From assembly GCA_036489765.1 (NCBI GenBank), contig DASXFE010000096.1:1-64000 (forward strand): DNA of 64,000 nucleotides, written 5' to 3'. Made by a program: the position numbers and the translations under genes. Each line of letters opens with the position of its first letter. Position 1 is the stretch's first letter. Shown in pieces: positions 1-7,827 of this stretch. Origin of the DNA: DATARH01 sp036489765 (GTDB lineage: Bacteria > Pseudomonadota > Alphaproteobacteria > ATCC43930 > CGMCC-115725). The notes beneath the pieces are model-generated. The model made no database searches, was not told where the DNA came from, and saw only the letters and a list, made by a program, of their open reading frames with translations.

Positions 1-375
1 GTCATCACCGCCGGTCCAGACATGCTGGCCCTTTTTCCCCATGACGATCGCCGTGCCGGTGTCCTGGCACATCGGCAGCACCTTGCCGGCCGCGATATTG
101 GCGTTTTTCAAAAGGTCGTAGGCGACGAAGCGGTCGTTCGCCGAGGCCTCGGGATCGTCGAGAATCGCCGACAGCGATTTGAGGTGACCCGGGCGCAACA
201 GATGCGCGCACTCGACAAAGGCCTGGCGCGACAGCATCGTCAGCGCCTCAGGCTCGACGGTGACGACGCGCTCGCCGTTGAAGCTCGCGGTGCCGACGTG
301 GTCGGCGGTCAGCTTGCGGTAGGGCGTCTCGTCCTCGCCCAGCGGAAAAAGCTCGTGAAACGGCAATTCGCTCAT
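1..375 (-). CDS. fumA: Fumarate hydratase class I, N-terminal part (runs off the left edge)
   Basis: Interconverts fumarate and malate in the TCA cycle with an oxygen-sensitive [4Fe-4S] cluster in the cytoplasm. The 125 codons present match the start of class I fumarases: MSELPFHELFPLG at the N-terminus, the EPEALTML segment, and LPMCQDTGTA at residues 100-109, whose Cys103 is the expected first cluster ligand, then the MGKKGQ and WTGGDD stretches at the window edge. The ATG is at 373-375. The rest of the gene, about three quarters by family length, lies outside. It is divergent from the methyltransferase that starts at 466. Family assignment is firm; the symbol is by similarity. Confidence 0.93.
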   Translation of the reverse strand, partial: MSELPFHELFPLGEDETPYRKLTADHVGTASFNGERVVTVEPEALTMLSRQAFVECAHLLRPGHLKSLSAILDDPEASANDRFVAYDLLKNANIAAGKVLPMCQDTGTAIVMGKKGQHVWTGGDD

Positions 376-465
376 GCCCGTAATCCCCGATCCAGTGCGC
401 CGCAGCATCGTTTTTTCGGCGGCGTCGTCAACCACCCGCTATATACCGGACCAAGCGAGGGCGCG

Positions 466-1197
466 ATGACGCAAAACATCTACGACGACGACGGGTTCTT
501 CGCCGGATACAGCCGCTTGCCGCGTTCGGTCTCCGGGCTCGACGCCGCGCCCGAATGGCCGAACCTGGCAGCGATATTGCCGCCGCTCGACGGCAGGAAT
601 GTGGTCGATCTGGGGTGCGGGTTCGGCTGGTTCTGCCGCTGGGCGCGCGAGGCCGGCGCGGCACGGGTGCTCGGGCTCGACGTTTCGGAAAAGATGCTGG
701 AGCGGGCACGGGCCGATACGGCCGACCCGGCGGTCGAATACAGGCGCGAGGACCTCGAACGCCTCGACCTGCCGGAAGCCGCCTTCGACCTCGCCTACAG
801 CTCACTGACGCTTCACTATCTCGTCGATCTCGAAGGCATGATGCGCGCCGTTTATCGCGCGCTCGTGCGCGGCGGCAGCCTCGTCTTCTCGTGCGAGCAC
901 CCGATCTACACCGCCCCGCGCGAGCCCGGCTTCCGCGTCGCCCAGGACGGCCACCGGACCTGGCCGCTCGACCAGTACCTCGCCGAGGGCCCGCGCTCGA
1001 CCGACTGGCTGGCGAAAGGCGTCATCAAGCAGCACCGCACGATCGGCACCTATCTCAACATGCTGACCGGCCTCGGCTTCAGGGTCGAACACGTCGAGGA
1101 ATGGGGGCCGACCCACGAGCAGCTCGCCGCCCACCCGGAATGGGTCGGCGAACGCGAACGCCCGGCGTTTCTGCTGGTAGGAGCGGCGAAGCCGTAA
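466..1197 (+). CDS. Class I SAM-dependent methyltransferase
   Basis: A 243-residue cytoplasmic protein with a Rossmann-like methyltransferase domain. The SAM-binding glycine motif is VVDLGCGFG (about residues 45-53), the acidic end of strand 2 is VLGLDVSEKML, and the post-I region reads DLERLDLPEAAFDLAYSSL, as in methyltransferase type 11/25 proteins. The frame is open for 148 codons upstream, but that part is antisense to the fumarase gene. MTQNIYDDDGFFAGYSRL at 466 is the normal start for this family. The substrate cannot be told from the sequence. It stands alone, between fumarase and sspB. Confidence 0.88.
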   Translation: MTQNIYDDDGFFAGYSRLPRSVSGLDAAPEWPNLAAILPPLDGRNVVDLGCGFGWFCRWAREAGAARVLGLDVSEKMLERARADTADPAVEYRREDLERLDLPEAAFDLAYSSLTLHYLVDLEGMMRAVYRALVRGGSLVFSCEHPIYTAPREPGFRVAQDGHRTWPLDQYLAEGPRSTDWLAKGVIKQHRTIGTYLNMLTGLGFRVEHVEEWGPTHEQLAAHPEWVGERERPAFLLVGAAKP

Positions 1198-1287
1198 AAA
1201 GGATGATCCACAATGAGACGGTGAGGGGCCGCGGCTCGAAATCTCACCGCCTCCCGCCTCACTGTGATTCCTGTTAGCGCTGCGCGC

Positions 1288-1782
1288 CTATCGCTTGCGG
1301 AAAGCGTCGAGGGCGACGACCTCGCCGGTCGTGCGCTCCTCCTTCGGTTCCTCCGCAGGGGTGGGGAGCGCCGCGGTTTCGGTCCCTGCCTCGGCGGCGG
1401 GTTGCTCGCCGGCCGTGGCCGGCGCCACCGGCGAGGCGAATTCGAGGGCGAAGTTGACCGACGGGTCGGCAAAGCTCTTGATCGCCGCGAACGGGATCAC
1501 CAGCCGCTCGGGCTGGCGCTGAAAGCTCAGCACCACCGAGAACCGTTCGTCCTCGACCTTGAGATCCCAGAACTGGTGCTGGACGACGATCGTCATCTCG
1601 TCGGGAAACCGGGCGAGGAGCGATGCCGGCAATTCGACCCCCGGCTCCTTCGTCGCAAAGCCGATGTAGAAATGATGGTCGCCCGGCAGCCCTTCCCTGG
1701 ACGCGCGGGCGAGTGCGTCGCGCACGACCCCGCGCAGGGCGCCCTCGATCATCTTGTCGTAGTGGAACGAGTCTTGCGGCAT
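1288..1782 (-). CDS. sspB: SspB-type ClpXP adaptor (alphaproteobacterial form)
   Basis: SspB binds the ssrA tag on proteins released from stalled ribosomes and hands them to the ClpXP protease. The 164-residue product has the folded substrate-binding part (about residues 1-125; HHFYIGF, PDEMTIVVQHQFWDL, IPFAAIKSFADPSV) and a flexible proline/alanine/glutamate-rich linker. It ends in VVALDAFRKR, the kind of short C-terminal motif that docks on the ClpX zinc-binding domain. It lies directly downstream of, and on the same strand as, the tmRNA gene that makes the tag it recognises. Start is the ATG at 1780-1782. Confidence 0.92.
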   Translation of the reverse strand: MPQDSFHYDKMIEGALRGVVRDALARASREGLPGDHHFYIGFATKEPGVELPASLLARFPDEMTIVVQHQFWDLKVEDERFSVVLSFQRQPERLVIPFAAIKSFADPSVNFALEFASPVAPATAGEQPAAEAGTETAALPTPAEEPKEERTTGEVVALDAFRKR

Positions 1783-1825
1783 GTGCCCCCGACGATCTGG
1801 CCTTGGCGCTGCTAGGTACCACCCC

Positions 1826-2155
1826 TTGAAACGCGAGTGGGGGGCTTCTGTTGCCCGGTGCCCCCCGAACCGCGATTAACTCTAGGCTTTCACCCCGCTA
1901 AGGGTTAGGCCGCGAGCGCCTCAGGTGCGAAGTTGTCGTTCGCATCTAGATGATGACCCGATAACGGTGGAATCATGCCGGGCGACGGTTCTTGCCTTTA
2001 CCACGCGCGTCGAGCCTGTTTCGCCCCCATAAGCCCGACCCGGCCAATTACTCAAACAGCCGAGTCGGGAATTGGTGGAGGCGCCGGGTACCGCCCCCGG
2101 GTCCGCAACGCTTATTCCACAAGCCGTGTATCGCCATAGTCGGTTGCCCGACGGG
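1826..2155 (-). ncRNA. ssrA: Transfer-messenger RNA, permuted two-piece alphaproteobacterial form
   Basis: tmRNA rescues stalled ribosomes and adds a degradation tag. On the minus strand the acceptor piece comes first (about 2155 to 2073) and ends in GGCGCCTCCACCA, with CCA encoded at 2075-2073. After a spacer of about 44 nt the coding piece begins near 2028 with GGGGGCGAAACAGG. Its first seven bases pair with CGCCTCC of the acceptor end, allowing one G-U. The tag frame follows, then pseudoknot-like sequence down to about 1826. This order is the circular permutation known from alphaproteobacteria. The outer ends and the processing sites are estimates; the identity is secure. Confidence 0.93.
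1905..1943 (-). other. tmRNA tag-peptide reading frame
   Basis: The resume codon GCG at 1943-1941 opens a frame that reads ANDNFAPEALAA and stops at TAA (1907-1905). The AND-F start and the LAA end are the conserved ssrA-tag ends, and the terminal LAA is what ClpX recognises. SspB, encoded just downstream, binds the amino-terminal part of such tags. Confidence 0.93.
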
Positions 2156-2159
2156 GGAA

Positions 2160-2188
2160 GATATAGGATGGGCGCCCCATTGGCGCAA
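2160..2188 (-). promoter_or_regulatory. Candidate sigma-70-type promoter of ssrA
   Basis: Read on the minus strand there is TTGCGC (2188-2183), a 17-base spacer and TATATC (2165-2160). This would start transcription near 2153, which is where the acceptor piece is expected to begin. It lies in the thyX leader, which argues against thyX starting upstream of 2213. The boxes are imperfect and the call rests on spacing and position. Confidence 0.5.
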
Positions 2189-2212
2189 TCACTGGGCGCA
2201 ACGGAGACAAGA

Positions 2213-3145
2213 ATGCCGCTGACGGACCACCAGCGCGCCGAGATCGCGGCACAGCGCGGCGAAACCCGCCCGACGCGCCGCGCGACCGTGCCGGCGCTCG
2301 AGGAAATCCTCTACGAGGCGGTGCCGGTGCTCGACCACGGTTTCGTTCGCGTGATCGACTACATGGGCGACGACGGTGCGATCGTGCAGGCCGCCCGCGT
2401 CTCCTACGGCCGCGGCACGAGGCGGGTCAGCGAGGACAAGGGGCTCATCAACTACCTGATGCGGCACCGCCACACGACCCCGTTCGAGATGTGCGAGATC
2501 AAGTACCACGTCAAACTCCCGATCTTCGTCGCCCGCCAGTGGATCCGCCACCGCACCGCCAACGTGAACGAGTACTCCGCCCGATACTCGATCCTGGATA
2601 ACGAATTCTACATCCCCGCCCCCGAACACCTCGCCGCCCAGGCCAGCACCAATCGCCAAGGCCGCGGCGACGTCCTCGAAGGCGAGCCCGCAAAGCGCGT
2701 TCTCGACCTCCTCCGCAACGACGCCGAACGCGCCTATGCGGGCTACTCCGAACTGCTCAACGAGGACGAAGCCGGCCAACCCCGCGATCCCACTTGGCCG
2801 GGATTAGCCCGTGAATTAGCCCGCATGAACCTATCGCTCAATTTCTATACTCAATGGTACTGGAAGACTAACCTCCATAATATGATGCATTTCCTGAGCT
2901 TGCGTGCTGACCCTCATGCCCAATATGAAATCCGCGCCTATGCCGACGCAATGCTCGATTCGCTCCAACGCTGGGTCCCGCTGACCCACGCGGCGTTTCT
3001 GGAATACCGGATGAATGGGGCGCTGGTTTCGGCCACCGGGCTCAGGGTGATCCAGCGGATGCTCGCTGGTGAGCTGGTCGATCAGGCGGCGAGCGGCCTG
3101 CCGGCGCGCGAGTGGCGCGAACTGATGGCGACGCTGGGTCGCTGA
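2213..3145 (+). CDS. thyX: FAD-dependent thymidylate synthase ThyX
   Basis: Makes dTMP from dUMP with methylene-tetrahydrofolate as carbon donor and reduced flavin as reductant, replacing ThyA. The 310-residue product carries the ThyX signature RHRTANVNEYS (RHR-x7-S, residues 112-122). It also has RHRHTTPFEMCEIKYHVKLP and the C-terminal R-x-NGALVSATGLR region. The ATG at 2213 follows a GGAGAC Shine-Dalgarno at 2203. The open frame upstream to 2072 is tmRNA and its promoter. The stretch around 2795-2940 uses noticeably more A/T-ending codons than the rest. The next gene starts 1 base after its stop. Confidence 0.95.
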   Translation: MPLTDHQRAEIAAQRGETRPTRRATVPALEEILYEAVPVLDHGFVRVIDYMGDDGAIVQAARVSYGRGTRRVSEDKGLINYLMRHRHTTPFEMCEIKYHVKLPIFVARQWIRHRTANVNEYSARYSILDNEFYIPAPEHLAAQASTNRQGRGDVLEGEPAKRVLDLLRNDAERAYAGYSELLNEDEAGQPRDPTWPGLARELARMNLSLNFYTQWYWKTNLHNMMHFLSLRADPHAQYEIRAYADAMLDSLQRWVPLTHAAFLEYRMNGALVSATGLRVIQRMLAGELVDQAASGLPAREWRELMATLGR

Positions 3146-3146
3146 C

Positions 3147-4383
3147 ATGGCGCGAGCCCGAAGACCGCCGGCCGAAAGGGTCAATTTCGCGGATCGCGAC
3201 GAGGCGAGGCGCTGGTTCGCCGGGCAGAGCCGGCAAGTCTGTGTGGCCATCGCGGTGCGCGCGGCGCTGCGCGTGCTGCCACTGATCGAGACCGCCCGCG
3301 ACAGGCAGGAATTCGCGGCCCGCGTCGTCCTGCCCGTGTTTCGAGCCTGCTTCCTTGCTCGAAGCGTCGCGGAATATCCCCAGCATCTCGAACGTTTGCG
3401 CCGGAACGCCGCCGCCGCATTTTGCGCTCGACGACGAGAGCAAAATCGTGTTGGCGCAACCGAGCGCGCTCGATCCCGCCGGCAACAATCTCTCCCGGCT
3501 GCGTCAACTTCTTCCCGCTGCGCGCCAAGCTGCCGACAATCTCGCGGAAGCGCTGGCGGCGACCAATGCCTTTCCCGAACTGAAGCGATCCGTCGCCAGC
3601 TACCGAGCGGCCATCGACACCGAGGCCGAGGCGGTCGCGTGGGGTACCGTGTTTGGCTTTGGCGTGATCCTGGAGAGCGCCGCAGCCGCCGCCGAGCGCC
3701 CGGAACCCGCCGATCAGATGCGCCCGAGGCTCGAAGACGCGCCGAAATCCAGCCTCGACGCTTTATTGGCGATACATGGCCCACTGATCCTTGCGACAGG
3801 CGAGGGGCGGGAGCTGACCGAGGAGTCGGACCGCTTTGCGCTCGCCCCCGATATCCAATCCTCGCTGCGGGCCGACGCGACCGAGGTGGCGCGGAGGTTG
3901 GCCAGCGATGCGCGCGTCACCGATCCCTCGGCCGGCACCCTCGTGCTGGATGCGGCGGAGGTCATCGGCCAGGGTACACGCCCAAACCGCGGAGCCGTGT
4001 TCGGCTTGGCGACGTTTGGGCACGCCGCGACGCTGCTGATCCCCGGGGCTGCGGTCGCGACCTTCGCGGCATGGGCGGGCGCGGAACCCGGAGCCGTTGT
4101 GACGATGGCGGCAGGCCTGGTCCTGCGGGAGAGCGACCGCGTCAAGGAGGCGGCAAGGGTTCTTGGCGGCGGGTATGACCGGCTGGTCGATACCGCGCGA
4201 GACCAGGCGGGGCTTGTCCGCGCCCAGGCTGTCGCGCGCCTTCGCAACCTGACTCCGTCGAGGGATTTCGTGCTGACGAATGCGGCGCCGCTGTCTCGGA
4301 TCGCCGCGAACTCGCCGAGGTTGCGTTGGATGCAGTGGTATATCGATTTCATCATGCGCAGTTACGGCGGTCGCGTACCGTGA
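3147..4383 (+). pseudogene. Frameshifted gene of unknown function, repairable by one T
   Basis: Two overlapping frames look like halves of one protein. From the ATG at 3147 a coherent sequence runs (NFADRDEARRWFAGQ, VRAALRVLPLIE, ARSVAEYPQHLERLRRNAAAAF) and then breaks into arginine-rich shadow sequence. The +1 frame then takes over with ALDDESKIVLAQPSALDP and continues to the stop at 4383. Removing one T from the TTTT run at 3420-3423 joins them into a protein of about 411 residues with an alanine-rich, partly hydrophobic C-terminal half (ATLLIPGAAVATFAAWAG). I do not recognise the family. It may be a sequencing error, a true mutation or programmed slippage. It lies 1 base behind thyX. Confidence 0.7.
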
Positions 4384-4518
4384 CGCCCGCCGAATCGCAC
4401 CGAAAAATCGCCTTAATTGCGTGCTAGGATTCCGGATGATTGTATCTGGCGGAGAACGGCCGTCCTGTTAATTCTCTGATAAAAACAGGGACAACAGGTG
4501 AGAGCGGAGGTGGCGCGG

Positions 4519-5403
4519 ATGCGCATCGGCTTTGTCGGCACCGGGACGATGGGGACGCCGATTGCGACGTGCCTCGTGGCGGCGGGACACGAGCTGGCGG
4601 TGTTCGACGCGCGGGCGGAGGCGACGGCGGCGCTCGTCGGAAAGGGCGCGCGGGCGGTGGATAGCGCGGCGGCGGCGGCGCTGGCGAGCGAGGTGGTGTT
4701 CACCTCGCTGCCGGGGCCGAAGCAGGTCGAGGAGGTCGCATTTGCGGCGCAGACCGGGCTGCTCGCGGGAGTGCGCGAGGGCGGGGCTTATATCGATCTG
4801 ACGACGAACTCGCCGGCCACGATCCGGAAGGTGGCGGAGGCTTGCGCGGCGCGGGGTGTCACGTTTTTCGATGCGCCGGTCAGCGGGCGGCCGCCGAACA
4901 TGACCGTAATGGTCGGCGGCGAGGCGGCGGCGTTCGAGACATATCGGCCGCTGTTCGAGGCGATCGGGAAGAATGTCTTCCATGTCGGGCCGAGCGGGGC
5001 CGGGTGCGTTGCCAAGCTGGCGACGCAGTATATGGGGTATGCGGCCTTTATTGCCGGGCTTGAGGGGATGCTGATGGCGGCGAAGGCGGGGGTCGATCTC
5101 GACATGCTGGCCCGTATCGTCCCGGTCAGCGCCGGGCAGCACCGCACCTTCGACAATGTGCCGCGCGGAGTGCTCAGCCGCACGTTCCAGTCGGGCGGGA
5201 CGCTCGATATCGTCGCCAAGGATATCGAGCTTGCCTGTGAGCTGGCGCGCGAGGTCGGGGCGCCGGCTGCGCTCGGGTCGGCAGCGTGGGATGTCTACAA
5301 GCGGGCTCAGGCGCAGGGCTGGGGGCAGGAGGGATTTCCGATCGTCGTGAAGATCCTCGAGGCTATGGCGGGCGCGGAAGTCAGGAGCCGCGGCGATGGA
5401 TGA
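4519..5403 (+). CDS. NAD(P)-dependent beta-hydroxyacid dehydrogenase (HIBADH/GarR family)
   Basis: A 294-residue oxidoreductase of the 3-hydroxyisobutyrate / tartronate-semialdehyde reductase family. The dinucleotide-binding motif is IGFVGTGTMGTPIA at residues 3-16. The substrate-binding segment FDAPVSGRPPN and the helix with the catalytic lysine, GAGCVAKLATQYM, are in the usual order. The frame also offers a GTG at 4498, but the ATG at 4519 sits after a GGAGG-like site at 4506 and starts right before the Rossmann strand. The last 8 bases overlap the oxygenase beta subunit gene, so it is likely one operon step acting on an oxygenase-derived hydroxyacid. The substrate is unknown. Confidence 0.87.
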   Translation: MRIGFVGTGTMGTPIATCLVAAGHELAVFDARAEATAALVGKGARAVDSAAAAALASEVVFTSLPGPKQVEEVAFAAQTGLLAGVREGGAYIDLTTNSPATIRKVAEACAARGVTFFDAPVSGRPPNMTVMVGGEAAAFETYRPLFEAIGKNVFHVGPSGAGCVAKLATQYMGYAAFIAGLEGMLMAAKAGVDLDMLARIVPVSAGQHRTFDNVPRGVLSRTFQSGGTLDIVAKDIELACELAREVGAPAALGSAAWDVYKRAQAQGWGQEGFPIVVKILEAMAGAEVRSRGDG

Positions 5404-5932
5404 GCGGCTCGACCGGCTTTTGCTGACGCAGGAGATCGCCGACTTTCTCTATGCCGAGGCGGAACTGCTCGACGAGCGGCGGTACCAGGAGTGGCTGGCG
5501 CTGCTCGCCGACGACATCCGCTATTGGATGCCGATGCGGCGCAACGTCAAATACGGCGAGGACGGGCGGGAGTTCACCCGCGAGAAGAGTGATATCAACT
5601 GGTTCGACGAGGGCAAGGAGACGCTTTCCCGCCGCGTCAAGCAGATCGAGACCGGCATCCATTGGGCCGAGGAGCCGCGCTCGCGCATCTCTCACATGGT
5701 GTCGAACGTGCAGGTGTTGGCAGCGACGCCGTCCTTTGCCGCGGCGGATGAGGTGTCGGTCAAATGCCGGTTCCTGATCTACCGCAACCGGGTCGAGACC
5801 GAGACCGACATCCTCGTCGGCAAGCGCGAGGATTTCCTGCGGCGCGGCGGTGAGAGCTGGCTCCTGGCGCGGCGCCGGATCATCCTCGACCAGAATGTGC
5901 TGTTGTCGAAGAACCTGACGTTTTTCATATAA
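5396..5932 (+). CDS. Ring-hydroxylating dioxygenase, beta (small) subunit
   Basis: A 178-residue protein of the SnoaL/NTF2-like fold that forms the non-catalytic subunit of Rieske oxygenases. Typical features are the N-terminal helix EIADFLYAEAELLDERRYQEWLALLADDIRYWMP, the central SRISHMVSNVQVL strand and the C-terminal WLLARRRIILDQNVL. It overlaps the dehydrogenase upstream by 8 bases and is followed, after a palindromic repeat, by the alpha subunit at 6052. Beta before alpha is the reverse of the order at 58.5-60.2 kb. The substrate (an aromatic acid or similar) is not determined by this subunit. Confidence 0.88.
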   Translation: MDERLDRLLLTQEIADFLYAEAELLDERRYQEWLALLADDIRYWMPMRRNVKYGEDGREFTREKSDINWFDEGKETLSRRVKQIETGIHWAEEPRSRISHMVSNVQVLAATPSFAAADEVSVKCRFLIYRNRVETETDILVGKREDFLRRGGESWLLARRRIILDQNVLLSKNLTFFI

Positions 5933-5939
5933 CCGTAGC

Positions 5940-6029
5940 TGTCATTGCGAGGAGCCGAAGGCGACGCGGCAAACCCCATCGGAATAGCCCTCTGTGGAAG
6001 GGGATTGCTTCGCTGCGCTCGCAATGACA
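5940..6029. repeat. Interspersed palindromic element, TGTCATTGCGAG family
   Basis: A 90-base element bounded by perfect 12-base inverted repeats, TGTCATTGCGAG (5940-5951) and CTCGCAATGACA (6018-6029). It lies between the beta and alpha oxygenase subunit genes, where its hairpin could affect mRNA stability. A related copy begins at 50317. Such elements are common in alphaproteobacterial intergenic regions. Confidence 0.8.
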
Positions 6030-6051
6030 CCCGGAACAGGGAGGCTGCACC

Positions 6052-7434
6052 ATGGCGTCGAACGGAACCAAGGGCTACCACCCCGGCCTCGTCGATCTCG
6101 ATGCGGGCGAGGTCAGCCGCGAGATCTTCGTCAATGCCGACATCTATGCCGAGGAGCAGGAGCGGATCTTTTCGCGCGCCTGGCTGCATGTCGGGCATGA
6201 GAGCCAGATCCCGAACCCAGGCGACTATTTCGTGTCGTCGATGGGCGAGGAGTCGGTGATCCTTTGCCGCGACCGCGCCGGCGCGATCCATGTGTTCCTC
6301 AATTCCTGCCGGCATCGCGGGATGAAGGTGTGCCGCTACGACGAGGGCACGACCGCGGTCTTCACCTGCCCCTATCACGGCTGGAGCTACGGCACCGATG
6401 GGCGGCTCGTCGGCGTGCCGTATTTCCGCGAGGCGTATCACTCGAAGCTCGACAAGGCGAAATGGGGCCTCGTCGAGGTCGCGCAGCTCTGCAACTACAA
6501 GGGCTCGATCTGGGCGACCTGGGACAAGGAGGCGCCGTCGTTCCAGGAATATCTCGGCGATTTCACCCGCTACCTCGACCTTCAGCTCGACGGCTGGGAC
6601 GGGCGCGAGGGGCAGGCCGAGATCCTTGGCGGCGTCCAGAAATGGCTGGTGCCGTGCAACTGGAAATTCCCGGCCGAGAATTTCAGCGGCGACACGTATC
6701 ACAATATCAGCCACCGCTCGGTCGACCTCGCCGGCATCGGGCCATCGGGGCGCAGCCGGCGCGACTACGGCGAGCGCGACATCTCGCGCAAGCTCCATGT
6801 CTGCATCCCCGACCGGGGCCACCAGACGATCCTCTATCTGATGCCGCAGGGCGAGCCGACGCCGGTGGCCTATCAGAGCGCGCCGATCGTGTCGGAGTAT
6901 TTTGCCCATTGCGAGGCCGAGAAGCGCAGGCGGCGGGGCGAATACGGGCGGTTCGTCGGCGCGCCGGGCGAGGTGTTCCCGAACACGGCGCTGTTGTCGC
7001 GCCAGCCGCGGACGATGGCCGTGTGGCACCCCCGCGGGCCGCATCAAACCGAGTGCTGGCGCTGGTTCTTCGTCGACCGCGACGCGCCGAACGAGGTCAA
7101 GGAATTCCTGCGCGACTATTACATCCGCTATTCGGGCCCGGCCGGAATGACCGAGCAGGACGACATGGAAAACTGGAACTACGCCCACAAGGCGAGCCAG
7201 GGCGTCATCGCCCGGCGTCATCCCTACAGCTACGAGCAAGGCATGGACACCGCGGTGCGCGATTTCGAATGGCAGGGGCTCCAGGTGCCCGGCGATGTCG
7301 TCGACATCACCGAGGTGCAATCGAGCGAGCAGCCGATGCGCAACCTCTACCGCCGCTGGAACGAGTTCATGATGGCCGACAGTTGGGCCGAGCTCGCGAC
7401 CTGGCGGCGGAATGACCGGGACGTGGCGGAGTAG
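6052..7434 (+). CDS. Ring-hydroxylating dioxygenase, alpha (catalytic) subunit
   Basis: A 460-residue Rieske non-heme iron oxygenase. The [2Fe-2S] site is C86-R-H88 and C106-P-Y-H109 (SCRHRGMKVC, TCPYHGWSYG). The catalytic domain has NFSGDTYHNISH, with the Asp-His-His arrangement expected to hold the mononuclear iron. It hydroxylates an aromatic or related ring using electrons from a separate reductase, and no ferredoxin or reductase gene is in this window near it. The ATG at 6052 follows GGGAGGCTGCACC. Its partner beta subunit lies upstream of the palindromic repeat. Substrate unknown. Confidence 0.92.
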   Translation: MASNGTKGYHPGLVDLDAGEVSREIFVNADIYAEEQERIFSRAWLHVGHESQIPNPGDYFVSSMGEESVILCRDRAGAIHVFLNSCRHRGMKVCRYDEGTTAVFTCPYHGWSYGTDGRLVGVPYFREAYHSKLDKAKWGLVEVAQLCNYKGSIWATWDKEAPSFQEYLGDFTRYLDLQLDGWDGREGQAEILGGVQKWLVPCNWKFPAENFSGDTYHNISHRSVDLAGIGPSGRSRRDYGERDISRKLHVCIPDRGHQTILYLMPQGEPTPVAYQSAPIVSEYFAHCEAEKRRRRGEYGRFVGAPGEVFPNTALLSRQPRTMAVWHPRGPHQTECWRWFFVDRDAPNEVKEFLRDYYIRYSGPAGMTEQDDMENWNYAHKASQGVIARRHPYSYEQGMDTAVRDFEWQGLQVPGDVVDITEVQSSEQPMRNLYRRWNEFMMADSWAELATWRRNDRDVAE

Positions 7435-7454
7435 TGAGGGCTGCATGAGCAAGA

Positions 7455-7570
7455 TGCGTCCTTCGAGACGGCCGCTCCGCGATCTCCCCAGGATGAGGAA
7501 GAATTGCAGATGGCATTAAAGGCTTTCCTCATCCTCAGGAGCGGGCGCAGCCCGCGTCTCGAAGGACGCA
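7455..7570. repeat. Interspersed palindromic element, TGCGTCCTTCGAGACG family
   Basis: A 116-base element with perfect 16-base terminal inverted repeats, TGCGTCCTTCGAGACG (7455-7470) and its reverse complement (7555-7570). Inner complementary arms lie around 7489-7500 and 7527-7541. It ends 3 bases before the ATG of the next gene. A half copy of the same terminus occurs at 60241-60256. Confidence 0.82.
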
Positions 7571-7573
7571 CTC

Positions 7574-7774
7574 ATGCCTGACCCCATCAACATCCGCGAC
7601 CTTGCGCCCGGAACGCGGGTGGCGCTGGTCGACGGCTCGGAGGTGGAGATCATCGACAACCCGGCCGACGGCGTCTGGGTCTTCGCCCGCTACCTGTCTT
7701 CGCCGCGCGACCCGGCGTTGGCCGGGCAGGAGGAGATGATCTTCGCGCAGGACGTGGTCGAGGTGAGGGCTTGA
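7574..7774 (+). CDS. Small conserved-looking protein of unknown function
   Basis: A 66-residue acidic protein beginning MPDPINIRDLAPGTRVALVD, with a compact beta-rich pattern (DGSEVEIIDNPADGVWVFARYL) and no signal peptide or membrane segment. I do not recognise a family. It follows the Rieske oxygenase alpha subunit on the same strand and may be its accessory or simply a neighbour. The only Shine-Dalgarno-like sequence, AAGGA at 7562-7566, is part of the terminal arm of the palindromic repeat. Confidence 0.7.
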   Translation: MPDPINIRDLAPGTRVALVDGSEVEIIDNPADGVWVFARYLSSPRDPALAGQEEMIFAQDVVEVRA

Positions 7775-7827
7775 GACGACGGTGAAGGAGAAACCTCAGC
7801 CCAGCGAGCCCATGACGGACGGCTCGA

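Noticed and set aside
2072..2212. Extended start for thyX
   Set aside because: This part is the tmRNA acceptor piece and its promoter; ThyX proteins start at the equivalent of 2213.
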